Positions 7,946-17,837 of a stretch of 64,000 bases of DNA are shown piece by piece. The stretch's first letter is position 1. The number at the start of each line of letters is the position of its first letter. The position numbers and the translations under genes are program-made. This DNA is from Thermophagus sp052400625 (GTDB lineage Bacteria > Bacteroidota > Bacteroidia > Bacteroidales > Marinilabiliaceae). The notes under the pieces were generated by a model, which was given only the letters and a program-made list of their open reading frames with translations, was not told the origin of the DNA and made no database searches. The stretch lies in assembly GCA_052400625.1 (NCBI GenBank), contig JBQTGH010000010.1; one strand, 5' to 3'.

Positions 7946-10342
7946 TCAAAAAGGAATGGAAAGATTGATGATAACATTACGGCCCGGTTCGGGGACGTTT
8001 ATCAACCTGTAATAGCTGGTATGGTTAAAATATCTGGTATTGAAAATATTTTTTACCTGCATGGAAAGATCAATTTTTTGCCGTCCCCAAATTATTTGTC
8101 CGCCCAATGTTCCGTTGACTACCTGATAGCCGTCCGTTGGTTCTTCCGGGGGGACTATGTCGTCCTGTGATGCAGTCAGCTTATAGTCCACAGAGCAATA
8201 GAAATTATTCATAAATTTCAGTTTGTGCTTTTGATACTTAATGTTAAAGATGACGGAGGCAGGGGGAGAGAAGGGCAGGGTATAGCCTTCTTTTTCGCCT
8301 GACATCTGTTCTGAATAGACATATTCGCCGATTATTCCTACCTGCAACGGTTCCAATAGCTCATAATGCGCGTGAATCTCGGCGCCATATCTGAATACTT
8401 CACTTTGCGTGTAGTAATACACCTGATTGCCGTTGCCGTAGAGCCTGTCGTGTTCCCAACCTGGATTCAGATATATATAATTGGTAAAATAGTTTAGGAA
8501 GGGTGTAGCTCCCAAAGCCAGTCGGTCGGAAGCATATTCTATGCCTGCATCCAACTGGTAGGAGATTTCGGGTGACAGATCGGGATCGCCCACCTCGTAG
8601 CTAAAATGATGATAATTAACGCCATTGGCTGCCAGTTCCTTGGCGATGGGCATGCGGAAACTTTTCCCCACATTCGCCTTAAACACCCAGTTGCCGGGAT
8701 TATAGTTATATCCTACCGACCATGAGATATTGGAAAATGTACGATTTATCTCTTCCGCCCGTTCCAGATACTGCATGGTGGTGTCGCCATTTTCAATAAC
8801 GGGCGATGGAAACCAGTCGTTATATTGTTGGGTATTCAGATGGCCGTAATCATAGCGTAAACCCACCTGCAACAAACTCTTTTCCGAAAAGGTATATTTG
8901 GCAAAAGCAAAACCGCCCAGGTTAAGTTGGTGAAAGGCCGGAATTATAAAACCTCGTCCGCCAATTCTGTTGTCCTGATATTCGCTGCTGACACCCAGGG
9001 TTAATGAGGTCTTTTCGTTCAATGGGAATGACGCCTTTAGGTTGCCCGAGTAAACATATTTTTCAAATTCACGTTCCAGGTCCGGATCAAAATTCAATGT
9101 ATCGGGGAATGTGGCCGGCATATAGCCATGACTTACATATTGACTCCATTCTTGCCTGAAGTTGCGTTGAAAGCCTAAATCTGACTCTACCTTTACTTTC
9201 CCGAGGGTGTATTGGCTGGTATTGGTGACCTTAAAATGGTGTACCGACTGATAAGGATAATGGATGTCGCGGGATGACTCGTCGTGCATCCGGGTATCCA
9301 CATTTCTGGGTTCCAGGCCATGTGCGTTGGCAAAAAAGCCACTTTTACTGTTGATGCTGCTGACGTAAAATCTGCTTTGAAATAGATTTTTCAGTATGCC
9401 AAAAGATAAATGTACATCCTGTTCCTTGCCGGCCGTGTTTCTCAAACGGTTTTTATACAGTGCGGCCCGGTAGGAATAGATGTCGATGCTATCGGTTGGT
9501 ACTTTATAGTCGCCATAATACAGTAGTGTGGCCTGCAGCCGTGCATAGAACCATTCTTTCCGGCCTTGTAACATGACCGAAGTCCCCACAAAGTCATTGT
9601 TACTTTTACCCGAAAGGTTTAAAACACCCCTTAAGCTGTTGTTGGCCGGTAATTTACGGTTCTTCAAATCTATTACACCGCCAATGGCATCGGAACCATA
9701 CATGAGTGAGGCCGGACCTTTTACCACTTCCACGTTATCGATGGCGTACTGGTCAATTTCCAGACCATGGTCGGCACCCCATTGCTGGGCTTCGTGTTTG
9801 ATGTTGTTTTCGACCACTACCACACGGTTGAATCCCAGACCTCGTATCACCGGCTTGGATTGTCCCGAACCAATGTCTATGGTCGATATGCCCGGTAACC
9901 GTTCCAGCGATTTCATCAGACTACCGCCCATATATTGTTTCAGATAGTCGTCGTTAACCACTTCTATGTTTAGGGTTGATTCCTTTTTCCGTGTTTCGGC
10001 ATAATGGTCTGTCACCACCACTTCCTGTAAATTGAGTGGCAGGCGATTCAGTTTTGCACGATAGGTTAAATCATCTTTCAGGATAATGGTATCCGTCAGT
10101 GATTCATAACCCAGAAAGGATATTTGAACGGCATAACGTCCTCTTTGTAGATGGTGAAATACAAATTTGCCTGCCTCATCGGTGGCCGTACCTTTTTGTG
10201 CGGGCAGCAGCACTACTGACGCTCCCGGCAATGGTTCTTCCTCTTCATTCACCACCACCCCGTGAAGGGTATGTTGTGTTTGTGCCAAAGCGAGGGTATA
10301 TACAAAATGCATGCATACTACAAGCACGACAATTTTGCTCAT
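7946..10342 (-). CDS. TonB-dependent receptor, probable zinc/metal (ZnuD-like) type
   Basis: 798 aa. The signal peptide ends near LALAQ. A carboxypeptidase-D regulatory-like domain (about residues 22-105: HGVVVNEEEEPLPGASVVLL) precedes the plug (RLPGISTIDIGSGQSKPVIRG; QWGADHGLEIDQYAIDNVEV; GPASLMYGSDAIGGVI) and a 22-strand barrel ending in a terminal Phe. The QWGADHGLEID segment resembles ZnuD-type zinc receptors. It starts 50 bp after the His-rich gene and probably shares its promoter, which carries two identical palindromes. It imports a small ligand across the outer membrane using TonB; the substrate zinc is inferred from context and the plug motif. Confidence 0.9.
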   Translation of the reverse strand: MSKIVVLVVCMHFVYTLALAQTQHTLHGVVVNEEEEPLPGASVVLLPAQKGTATDEAGKFVFHHLQRGRYAVQISFLGYESLTDTIILKDDLTYRAKLNRLPLNLQEVVVTDHYAETRKKESTLNIEVVNDDYLKQYMGGSLMKSLERLPGISTIDIGSGQSKPVIRGLGFNRVVVVENNIKHEAQQWGADHGLEIDQYAIDNVEVVKGPASLMYGSDAIGGVIDLKNRKLPANNSLRGVLNLSGKSNNDFVGTSVMLQGRKEWFYARLQATLLYYGDYKVPTDSIDIYSYRAALYKNRLRNTAGKEQDVHLSFGILKNLFQSRFYVSSINSKSGFFANAHGLEPRNVDTRMHDESSRDIHYPYQSVHHFKVTNTSQYTLGKVKVESDLGFQRNFRQEWSQYVSHGYMPATFPDTLNFDPDLEREFEKYVYSGNLKASFPLNEKTSLTLGVSSEYQDNRIGGRGFIIPAFHQLNLGGFAFAKYTFSEKSLLQVGLRYDYGHLNTQQYNDWFPSPVIENGDTTMQYLERAEEINRTFSNISWSVGYNYNPGNWVFKANVGKSFRMPIAKELAANGVNYHHFSYEVGDPDLSPEISYQLDAGIEYASDRLALGATPFLNYFTNYIYLNPGWEHDRLYGNGNQVYYYTQSEVFRYGAEIHAHYELLEPLQVGIIGEYVYSEQMSGEKEGYTLPFSPPASVIFNIKYQKHKLKFMNNFYCSVDYKLTASQDDIVPPEEPTDGYQVVNGTLGGQIIWGRQKIDLSMQVKNIFNTRYFNHTSYYRLINVPEPGRNVIINLSIPF

Positions 10343-10392
10343 ATGTAATATGAATTGAAATTAAACAACCTGAGAAATAGTGATGAGATGAT

Positions 10393-10755
10393 TTATGATT
10401 CACAGGCTGGTGGAGCACGGGGCGTCGTGGTGGAAATTAATTCGCAGTAAGGAGGTTCTGTTTCGGATTCGATGAAGCGCGCCTCTATCGTCGGTATTAC
10501 CGACACCCAAGCGGCGGTTTTGGGAAGGGTATTGGTAAAGAACTGAAAGTTACAAATGAGACAGGTTGGGTCTTTATGAATTTCGGTTAATTCCTGTGTT
10601 TGGGGAAAATCATTCGTGTTATGGCGGCTTATCCAATGGGCATGCTCATGGTGGTCATGCATGTGGTGACGAATCACATGAACCCCATGAAAGGCAATTG
10701 GGAATAAAAAGATTCCCAACAGTAGAAGAGCCATATTTTTACGAATCCCAATCAC
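10393..10755 (-). CDS. Small His-rich membrane protein with CxxC, metal-related
   Basis: 120 aa. An N-terminal hydrophobic segment (MALLLLGIFLFPIAFHGV) is followed by a His-rich stretch (VIRHHMHDHHEHAHW), then CLICNFQFF (CxxC), then a C-terminus rich in Thr/Pro ending RAPPACES. It is the first gene of the operon with the TonB receptor. The metal-binding segment and the upstream operator pair suggest a periplasmic metal-binding or sensing role. I do not recognise a named family with certainty. A second protein at 56148-56537 has the same plan and also ends in RAPP. Confidence 0.75.
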   Translation of the reverse strand: MIGIRKNMALLLLGIFLFPIAFHGVHVIRHHMHDHHEHAHWISRHNTNDFPQTQELTEIHKDPTCLICNFQFFTNTLPKTAAWVSVIPTIEARFIESETEPPYCELISTTTPRAPPACES

Positions 10756-10807
10756 GTTTCTTTATCCTTTGACCAATTGCTTCGAGAAAACTGTTTTTAA
10801 TCAATTC

Positions 10808-10865
10808 TTGCAACGCTGTTGCAAATATATGAACTTATTTTATAACTCTTGCAACGCTGTTGCAA
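10808..10865 (-). promoter_or_regulatory. Tandem Zur/Fur-like operator and promoter
   Basis: The palindrome TTGCAACGCTGTTGCAA occurs twice, identical, at 10808-10824 and 10849-10865, with centres 41 bp apart (about four helical turns). On the minus strand TATATTTG (10829-10822) matches the TAnnTTTG -7 box and overlaps the proximal palindrome; the distal one overlaps the -33 position. This geometry suits repression. The 7-3-7 symmetry resembles Fur-family (Zur) operators; that assignment is inferred from the genes controlled. Confidence 0.75.
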
Positions 10866-10971
10866 TATTTATGTGAAATGAATCTAAATTAATGGTATGT
10901 TTTGTGAATGGGGGGGCGCAGCTCTTTGACTCAATAGGTTGTATGGTTAGGGGGGATGTTGACAAAAGAAT

Positions 10972-11007
10972 AAAAGGCCGTTGGGGATATCTCCTTAACA
11001 GCCTTTT
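10972..11007 (-). terminator. Terminator after the VOC gene
   Basis: AAAAGG...GTTGGGGA pairs with TCCTTAACAG...CCTTTT around a short loop (10972-11007). On the minus strand the stem is followed by a T-rich run. It is about 40 bp past the end of the VOC gene. Confidence 0.65.
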
Positions 11008-11049
11008 GTTTGAGACATGTCTTCAATTTGTTACAGGGTGGGTAATTGG

Positions 11050-11484
11050 TTATTGGATCAAATCCACATGCACCATCCAGTTAATGCCGAATTTGTCGGT
11101 AAAAGTACCGTAATAGGCACCCCAGAAAGTCTTTTCCATAGGCATGGTGACTTTTCCGCCTTCCGACAGTTCTTTAAATAACCGGTCGGCTTCGTCGGTG
11201 GTAGATGTGGCTATCATAATAGAAATGTTGTCGCCATAGGTGACTGCATTTCCAAATACTTCGGAGGTGTCGTAACCCATTAGCATGGTTTCTTTGCTGA
11301 TGGGCAGAGCAATGTGCATAATCTTATCCTTTTCACTCCCGGGTAATGGGGGCATCCCCTCTTGTTTGGGCATTTCGCCATAGGTGCCAAAATAGGAAAA
11401 TTCACCGCCAAAGACGGATTGGTAGAATTGAAAGGCTTCGCGGCAATTGCCGTCAAAGGCCAGATAAACGTTTACGGTGGTCAT
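11050..11484 (-). CDS. VOC family protein, PhnB-like
   Basis: 144 aa with two beta-alpha-beta modules of the glyoxalase/bleomycin-resistance (VOC) fold. It begins VNVYLAFDGNCREAFQFYQSVFGGE, has MHIALPISKETMLMGYD in the middle and ends FGINWMVHVD. This is the pattern of PhnB-like VOC proteins in Bacteroidota, whose substrates are mostly unknown. It stands alone between the metal operon promoter and a long spacer, with its own terminator at 10972-11007. Confidence 0.9.
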   Translation of the reverse strand: MTTVNVYLAFDGNCREAFQFYQSVFGGEFSYFGTYGEMPKQEGMPPLPGSEKDKIMHIALPISKETMLMGYDTSEVFGNAVTYGDNISIMIATSTTDEADRLFKELSEGGKVTMPMEKTFWGAYYGTFTDKFGINWMVHVDLIQ

Positions 11485-12327
11485 GATCTTGTGGTATTGA
11501 ATTTATAAATCTTGTTAGCTTTCTAATGTAAAAGACCAATCGGGCTTTCAGTGGTTTAGGAAATCATCCAATTTAACCGTCTGCTTTATCTGGTTACTTC
11601 CTTCTTATCGCAAATTCACGTAATAACGGTAATGTCTGCCTAGATAAGGATAACAGTTTTTGTTTAAGATAGTTTATTGTTTTATGAATTTTTTGGAGGG
11701 TAAAGAAGGTTTAATTTTATTTTTTTTAAGGGTTGTTTTGATTGCGTATACAATTTACTAGGATTGTTAATGGTAAATAAGTTATCTGAAAATTGCGATG
11801 GGAATAAATATTTAGCTACATTTTTTACATTTCCTTTTCTACAAGAGATGAAGACAAATGGTTGTGTTAAAATCATAGCTCTATTAAGTTATCCCGTTTA
11901 TAGATTTACAAAATGATGATTTAAAACAAAATCTATATTCTACAATTCATAGATCGCTAGTGTTTTACATTATTTATTGTCGGTGACATTTTTCATCTAT
12001 TCAATAATACATCCCGAAACATTAGTGTCGCGCAAAAATAATGGCGATAACGGTTATTATCGTTTTTAACATGTGGTGGATAAATTTGCTGGGGTTTATT
12101 AAAAAAAACAAAAGTGATTGATAGTTAGTGTTATGGCATTTTGACTCTCTTGTTGGAATCTCAAAAAATCCACATTTTAAAACGATTTTTACCATAAAAA
12201 CAGTTTTATTTCGCATAAAATTGTATAACAAAAATTAAAGAGTCGTAGCTCCTGCTTAAAGGTCTTTGGGGACGGCCCTTTAATAAAGTCATATTTTAAA
12301 ATCAAAACTTTAAATCAGATTTAAATT
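11485..12327. other. AT-rich spacer upstream of the pectin locus
   Basis: 843 bp without a supported gene. Two minus-strand frames (11682-11876, 12022-12231) are low-complexity and lack recognisable features. A small inverted repeat CGATAA/TTATCG lies at 12045-12062. This stretch must hold the promoter and any HTCS-binding site for the SusC operon, but I see no convincing TAnnTTTG with a -33 box. Confidence 0.5.
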
Positions 12328-15300
12328 ATGCGAAAGATCAGATTTTTAAGATTGTACCTTTTGATGTTTGTATTCGCGTTTTCTATGATAGCCTTTTGTC
12401 AGCAGGAACTGACGGTTAGAGGTACGGTTACCGATCAAAAGGGAGAACCATTGCCTGGGGTTACCATCACTATCAAGGGAACCTCCACTGGAACCATTAC
12501 AGATGTTAATGGAAATTATTCTTTGAGAGTGCCAAGCAATTCTGTGCTTTTATTTTCTTTTATTGGAATGGAGAATCAGGAGGTTGCTGTTAGAAATAGA
12601 GAACAGATCGATATCACCATGTATGAGAACGTGATAGGTCTGGATGAAGTGGTGGCGATCGGTTATAGTACGGTCACCAAACGTGATCTGACAGGCTCGG
12701 TAGCATCGGTATCCGGCAAGACCATATCAAAGGTGCCTGTTTCTAATGTTTCCCAAGCTTTATCAGGACGTTTGGCTGGTGTGCATATCACTACTGCAGA
12801 TGGATCACCTGATGCGGAGATGATCGTTAGAGTTCGTGGTGGAGGATCTATTACGGGGGACAACAGCCCTTTATATATTGTTGACGGGTTTCCTGTCTCA
12901 AGCATTAACGATGTGGTCCCCGGCGATATCGAAAGTATTGATGTATTGAAAGATGCTTCCTCCACAGCTATTTACGGATCGCAGGGTGCTAACGGGGTTG
13001 TAATCATTACCACCAAAAGTGCAAAAGGAGGAAAAACGGATGTTTCCTACAATGGCTTTGTACAAACAAAGCGACTTGCAAGACGACTTGATGTGCTTGA
13101 TTCTTATGAGTATGTGATGCTTAATTATGAGTTAGCAGCCCTTCGGGGGGAGGACGAATTAAACAGTTTTCGTAATAAATTCGGTGTGTACGAAGATCTG
13201 GAGTTGTATAAATATCAGGAAGGAACAGACTGGCAGGACGATATGTTCGGCGCCGATGTGGTTTCTCAACAGCATAATCTGTCGATCAATGGCGGAAACG
13301 ATAAAACCAAATATTCTCTCAGTGGAACTTGGAATTATGATGGCGGGCTAATGGAAAACAACGATTACGAACGGTATAATGTTAATTTTAAGCTCAACCA
13401 CAAACTTCGGGATAATCTCAGGTTCGATGTCAATGCTCGTATTTCAGATGCCACTATCAATGGCGCCGGAACCTCGGGAGGAACCTACAAAGTGAGAACT
13501 TCTGAGGCAGTTTCTAAAGGTCCAGTCAATGGTTTAGACGATTTTATAGAAGTAAACCCGATTACTCTTTCGGACGATGAATATGAACAGTGGCTCAGAA
13601 GCAACCTTACCCTTTCTGAACTGGCGGATCAATATTGGAAACGAAAATTCCGAAAGAGTTTTTATTTCTCTGGTAGCCTTTCATGGAATATTCTGGAAAA
13701 TCTTACTTACCGAATCGACGGAGGTTATCGATACGGGTTTGATGAAACCCAAAACTATTGGGGTGAATATACCAGCAATGCTTCTTATGTGGGTGGTGAG
13801 CCTTTAGTCGATTGGACCAAATCCGATGCCCGCAAATTGAGGCAGGCACAAACCCTTTCCTACAAATTTAAGGTGGGTGAAGACCATCGTTTCGATCTGT
13901 TGGTTGGGCAAGAGTATATTACTAATAAAGGGGGGAACTCCTATATGTATGCTACCAACTACAGTGCGGATCTATCTCCTGCGCGTATTTTCGCCAATAT
14001 GGGATTGTCGGATGGAACTATTAAGATTTCTAGTACGGTGAATGATGAAGATAATATGGCATCATTTTTTGGCAGGTTTGGTTATAATTTTCGTGATCGT
14101 TATTTGCTAACATTGACTGCTAGGGCCGATGGCTCATCCAAGTTTCCCGAAAAAAATCATTGGGGCTTTTTCCCTGCCGCTGCATTGGCATGGCGTATAT
14201 CCGAAGAACCTTTTATGGATGGTATGCGTAATTGGTTGTCACATCTTAAGTTGAGGGTTAGTTACGGAGAAGCCGGAAATAACCGAATTAAAAGTGCAAT
14301 GTACAAACAGGAATATAAAATAAATTCCTTCAAAGCCTATGGTATTGGTGATGTGTTAACGGGATATTATGAAACCAGAAACAGTCAATTAGCTAATCCT
14401 GGTCTGAAATGGGAAACTACCATTACACGAAATGCAGGTCTTGATTTTGGTTTATGGAACGGACGGATGTCCGGAACAATTGAAGGATACTGGAACTCGG
14501 CGGTGGACCTTCTTATCGAACGAGAAATAGTTGCCCCTGGTTATGAAACCACCATTGAGAATGTGGGAGAAACCTCCAACAAAGGAATTGAATTTTCTAT
14601 GAATGCTTTTATTCTGGAGAAGCGAGATTTTTCGCTATCCGCCAATTTTAATATAGGATTTTACAGTACAAAGGTCGAAAATCTTGCTGAAGGCATCCTT
14701 GAGCAGTCCTATGCTTCGGCTTGGGCAGGGACTGACCTTAAAGGATATTACGATTATAAGATTAGGGTAGGAGAACCTGTTGGATTGATCTATGGTTGGG
14801 TGACGGATGGTTATTATTCCACTAGCGATTTTGAATACTTCGATGAAGCTTCAGGACAATATGTTCTTAAAGATGGAATCCCTACCACAGGATTATACGG
14901 TGGTGTTATTGGTATTCGTCCCGGTACTTTGAAGTTAAAGGATATGCAATCGCCCGGAGAAGAAGGATATGGTGTTATTGACGATAATGACCGAACCATC
15001 ATTGGTGATACCAATCCGGACTTTTATGGTGGTTTTGGTTTAGATGCTACTTTCCGTGGGTTTGATTTTTCAGTTCTTTTCAACTTTGTATATGGCAATG
15101 ATGTTTACAATGCCAACAAGTTGGCTTCCACCCAGCAATACCGTACAAATTATCCTAATATGTTGAAAATGATGGATGTTGGTAATCGGTATACATATCT
15201 TGACAGAAGTACCGGTGAAATTGTGACTGACTTGGAAACACTTCGGCAAATGAATGAAGGAGAGAACGATAAAGCTTTTTGGTCCCCCTTCACTTTTGGA

Positions 15301-15597
15301 AATGCTACAACTTTACCTCATTCTTGGGCTATTGAAGATGGTTCATTCCTCCGGCTTCAAAACATAACACTAGGTTATACTTTACCCAAACGAATTAGTT
15401 CGATAATTGAATGTAAGCAATTTAGGATATTTGGAACTATCAACAATGCTTGGACTTGGACCAATTATTCAGGTTATGATCCGGAAGTTAGTTCCCCGGT
15501 GAGGAATTCTTCCACCTCAGGACTAACTCCCGGGGTCGATTATTCATCTTACCCCAAAAGTCTTTCTTGGACCTTTGGTGTAAATGTGAAATTTTAA
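12328..15597 (+). CDS. SusC/RagA-family TonB-linked outer membrane transporter
   Basis: 1089 aa. A signal peptide (LYLLMFVFAFSMIAFC) leads to a carboxypeptidase-D-like domain (residues about 28-105: VRGTVTDQKGEPLPGVTITI), then the plug with DEVVAIGYSTVTKRDLTGS, GRLAGVHITT, NSPLYIVDGFPV and IDVLKDASSTAIYGSQGANGVV, all hallmark SusC segments, then a large barrel. It imports oligosaccharides across the outer membrane together with SusD. It is followed 79 bp later by susD and a series of pectin enzymes, so the ligand is inferred to be pectin-derived oligogalacturonides. Confidence 0.96.
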   Translation: MRKIRFLRLYLLMFVFAFSMIAFCQQELTVRGTVTDQKGEPLPGVTITIKGTSTGTITDVNGNYSLRVPSNSVLLFSFIGMENQEVAVRNREQIDITMYENVIGLDEVVAIGYSTVTKRDLTGSVASVSGKTISKVPVSNVSQALSGRLAGVHITTADGSPDAEMIVRVRGGGSITGDNSPLYIVDGFPVSSINDVVPGDIESIDVLKDASSTAIYGSQGANGVVIITTKSAKGGKTDVSYNGFVQTKRLARRLDVLDSYEYVMLNYELAALRGEDELNSFRNKFGVYEDLELYKYQEGTDWQDDMFGADVVSQQHNLSINGGNDKTKYSLSGTWNYDGGLMENNDYERYNVNFKLNHKLRDNLRFDVNARISDATINGAGTSGGTYKVRTSEAVSKGPVNGLDDFIEVNPITLSDDEYEQWLRSNLTLSELADQYWKRKFRKSFYFSGSLSWNILENLTYRIDGGYRYGFDETQNYWGEYTSNASYVGGEPLVDWTKSDARKLRQAQTLSYKFKVGEDHRFDLLVGQEYITNKGGNSYMYATNYSADLSPARIFANMGLSDGTIKISSTVNDEDNMASFFGRFGYNFRDRYLLTLTARADGSSKFPEKNHWGFFPAAALAWRISEEPFMDGMRNWLSHLKLRVSYGEAGNNRIKSAMYKQEYKINSFKAYGIGDVLTGYYETRNSQLANPGLKWETTITRNAGLDFGLWNGRMSGTIEGYWNSAVDLLIEREIVAPGYETTIENVGETSNKGIEFSMNAFILEKRDFSLSANFNIGFYSTKVENLAEGILEQSYASAWAGTDLKGYYDYKIRVGEPVGLIYGWVTDGYYSTSDFEYFDEASGQYVLKDGIPTTGLYGGVIGIRPGTLKLKDMQSPGEEGYGVIDDNDRTIIGDTNPDFYGGFGLDATFRGFDFSVLFNFVYGNDVYNANKLASTQQYRTNYPNMLKMMDVGNRYTYLDRSTGEIVTDLETLRQMNEGENDKAFWSPFTFGNATTLPHSWAIEDGSFLRLQNITLGYTLPKRISSIIECKQFRIFGTINNAWTWTNYSGYDPEVSSPVRNSSTSGLTPGVDYSSYPKSLSWTFGVNVKF

Positions 15598-15676
15598 GCC
15601 CCTGGTAATTTGTGGTAGTTTTAACTTTCAGAGTCTTAAGTATTTGGTTTTAAATAGTGAATAAAAAGATCAGGTT

Positions 15677-17629
15677 ATGAAAAATATCAACATACTTCTG
15701 TTTTGTATTCTCCTTTATTCATCATCTTGCGAGGATAAGCTAGATGTCAGTTCACCTTCTTCGTTCAATTCCGATTACATATTTTCCAATACCACTGATG
15801 CAAAAAAGGCTTTATTGGGCGTTTATTCTTTGTTTGGTCATGATGCTTATACTTCCCGAATGTCTTGTGTCTGGATGCAAAATACCGATGTGGAAGCTAT
15901 GCAACCTGCTGCGAATCCCGATGGTTCGAGGCGTGATGTTTGGTCCCTTCAAGGTGGTTTGCTTACCGGGTTTAAAGATATCTATTCTGCCTGGCAAAAT
16001 AATTATCTTGCCATAGATAGGGCCAACCAATGCATAGAAGGTATTAAAAGTAGTAGTATAACTGATGACCCAGATATGAAAATGCTTTTGGGTGAAGCAT
16101 ATTGTTTAAGGGCATACCGTTATTTTCTTTTGTGTAATTTCTGGGGAGATGTACCCTATTTTACCGAAGCGGCAAAAGCGGGTATGCAGCTGGATGTGCC
16201 TAAAACGGATAAGAATATTATTTATTCCGGGTGTATTCAGGATTTGGTAAATTGTGAAGCAGATATGTATTTTGCCGATGAATTTGCTGACGGCATTGAG
16301 CGTATGAATCGTGAATTTGCCTTAGGCCTTATTGCCAGACTTGCTTTGTTTCGTGCAGGTTATGGAATGACTAAAGAGGGGATTATGAAAAGAGCCGATG
16401 ATTATTTGGATGTGATGGGAAACGATTCGTTGGCGGTTACTTATACTGACATGAACGGAACGGTTAAAACTGCCCGTACATACAAGGAGTATTATCAATT
16501 GGCTTCAGATTATTGCCAAAAGTTAATAGCTTTGAAAGACAGAGAACTAATTCCCGATTTTGAAACGGTCTTTAAAAATCAGTCTACATTCCAAAAACCT
16601 GTTAACGATGATGTACTTTACGAGGTAGCTTTTCTGGCTTCTAACGGTGGTGATGTGGGGTGGTGTATAGGTACCACGGTAAACTCCAGTTCTAAAGGTT
16701 CTACAACCATTCAGGTTAATCTTACACCAACTTACTATTTTTCCTTTGATGATAAGGATAAGCGGCGTGATGTTACTGTTTCCAAAATTTATTATGAAAG
16801 CGATAACGATCAGTTTGTGTCGGCAATAACTGGCCTTGCCACTGGAAAGTGGAATCGGTTAGATCTTCCCATTGATCCGGGTTCTTCTTCTTCAAAAGGA
16901 ACGGGTATTAACTGGCCGCTGATGCGTTATTCAGATGTGTTATTGATGTTGGCAGAGGCTGAAAACGAATTGAACGACGGACCTAATGCCCTTGCTAAAG
17001 AAGCTTTGGCCCGTGTACGAAGACGTGCTTTTGATGCGGAATACCATCCATCCAAAGTAGACGACTATATCGCTAATCTTAATTCAAAGGAAGAATTCTT
17101 TGAGGCTATTGTTGATGAAAGAGCCTGGGAGTTTGGCGGTGAATGCTTGCGAAAGTTCGATCTGGCCCGGTGGAATATTTACGGTAAGAAGATTGTAGAA
17201 ACTAAACAAGCTCTTAATAATATGGGGAAGGCCGCCTGGGGACTCGATGTATCAAATCCTGAAGTTGCCCGGTATATTAATTATGCCGATCGGTTGTACT
17301 ATAAAAAAGAAAATGGAAAGGTTATTTTTTTAAATACCAAGTACGATCCTGATGAAGTGCCCGATAAAATTGTTGATGTTACGGAGCTGGAAGAACCAGG
17401 AAATGAAGATGCTTATGCACAACAAAACTGGACAATAAGCCTTTACAAAGTTGATGAAGATAAGGGAATATTTGAAAGTGCCGATTATACGGTTCGCAGT
17501 TGGAGAGGATATACCGATGATACCGGACTTTCGGCTGTTCCCTATCTTTTGCCAATTCCTTCCACAATAGTAGGAAATAGTATATATCTTAATAATGAAG
17601 GATATGGGCACGTTTTTTCTGCAAATTAA
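15677..17629 (+). CDS. SusD/RagB-family surface glycan-binding lipoprotein
   Basis: 650 aa. The signal peptide and lipobox LLYSSSCED mark a lipoprotein. The TPR-containing SusD fold shows in NYLAIDRANQCIEG, LGEAYCLRAYRYFLLCNFWGDVPYF, and the C-terminal NWPLMRYSDVLLMLAEAENEL and DERAWEFGGECLRKFDLARW. It captures glycans at the surface and caps the SusC barrel. Directly downstream of susC. It is somewhat longer than typical SusD proteins (500-600), the extra length being near the C-terminus. Confidence 0.95.
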   Translation: MKNINILLFCILLYSSSCEDKLDVSSPSSFNSDYIFSNTTDAKKALLGVYSLFGHDAYTSRMSCVWMQNTDVEAMQPAANPDGSRRDVWSLQGGLLTGFKDIYSAWQNNYLAIDRANQCIEGIKSSSITDDPDMKMLLGEAYCLRAYRYFLLCNFWGDVPYFTEAAKAGMQLDVPKTDKNIIYSGCIQDLVNCEADMYFADEFADGIERMNREFALGLIARLALFRAGYGMTKEGIMKRADDYLDVMGNDSLAVTYTDMNGTVKTARTYKEYYQLASDYCQKLIALKDRELIPDFETVFKNQSTFQKPVNDDVLYEVAFLASNGGDVGWCIGTTVNSSSKGSTTIQVNLTPTYYFSFDDKDKRRDVTVSKIYYESDNDQFVSAITGLATGKWNRLDLPIDPGSSSSKGTGINWPLMRYSDVLLMLAEAENELNDGPNALAKEALARVRRRAFDAEYHPSKVDDYIANLNSKEEFFEAIVDERAWEFGGECLRKFDLARWNIYGKKIVETKQALNNMGKAAWGLDVSNPEVARYINYADRLYYKKENGKVIFLNTKYDPDEVPDKIVDVTELEEPGNEDAYAQQNWTISLYKVDEDKGIFESADYTVRSWRGYTDDTGLSAVPYLLPIPSTIVGNSIYLNNEGYGHVFSAN

Positions 17630-17665
17630 TTATGATCGAATTGTCTACTTCAAAAAGGTCTATGC

Positions 17666-17742
17666 AATAATAAAACGAGCGTAACCAGAATTTTTGTTAA
17701 ATCAAGAACTTGTTTAAATAAAGATATGCGAGTTTTATTATT
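17666..17742 (+). repeat. GA/GA hairpin leader element, copy E
   Basis: AATAATAAAAC (17666-17676) pairs perfectly with GTTTTATTATT (17732-17742). Inside, GA/GA, then GCGTA pairs with TATGC. This is the most strongly base-paired of five copies in the window. It lies 32 bp before ATG 17775 and 95 bp before ATG 17838 of the downstream gene, on the same strand. Confidence 0.6.
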
Positions 17743-17837
17743 CCAATGAGTTAAATTAAAGGTATGTCATATTAATGTTAATGAAAATTAGAGGCAAGTT
17801 TATTGGTGACTTGTTTATCATTAAAAATCAAAAGGTC

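Noticed and set aside
10892..11113. 73-codon plus-strand frame
   Set aside because: Overlaps the terminator and the 3' end of the VOC gene in antisense; no features.
11682..12231. Two small minus-strand frames in the SusC upstream spacer
   Set aside because: Low-complexity AT-rich translation, no signal peptide or domain.
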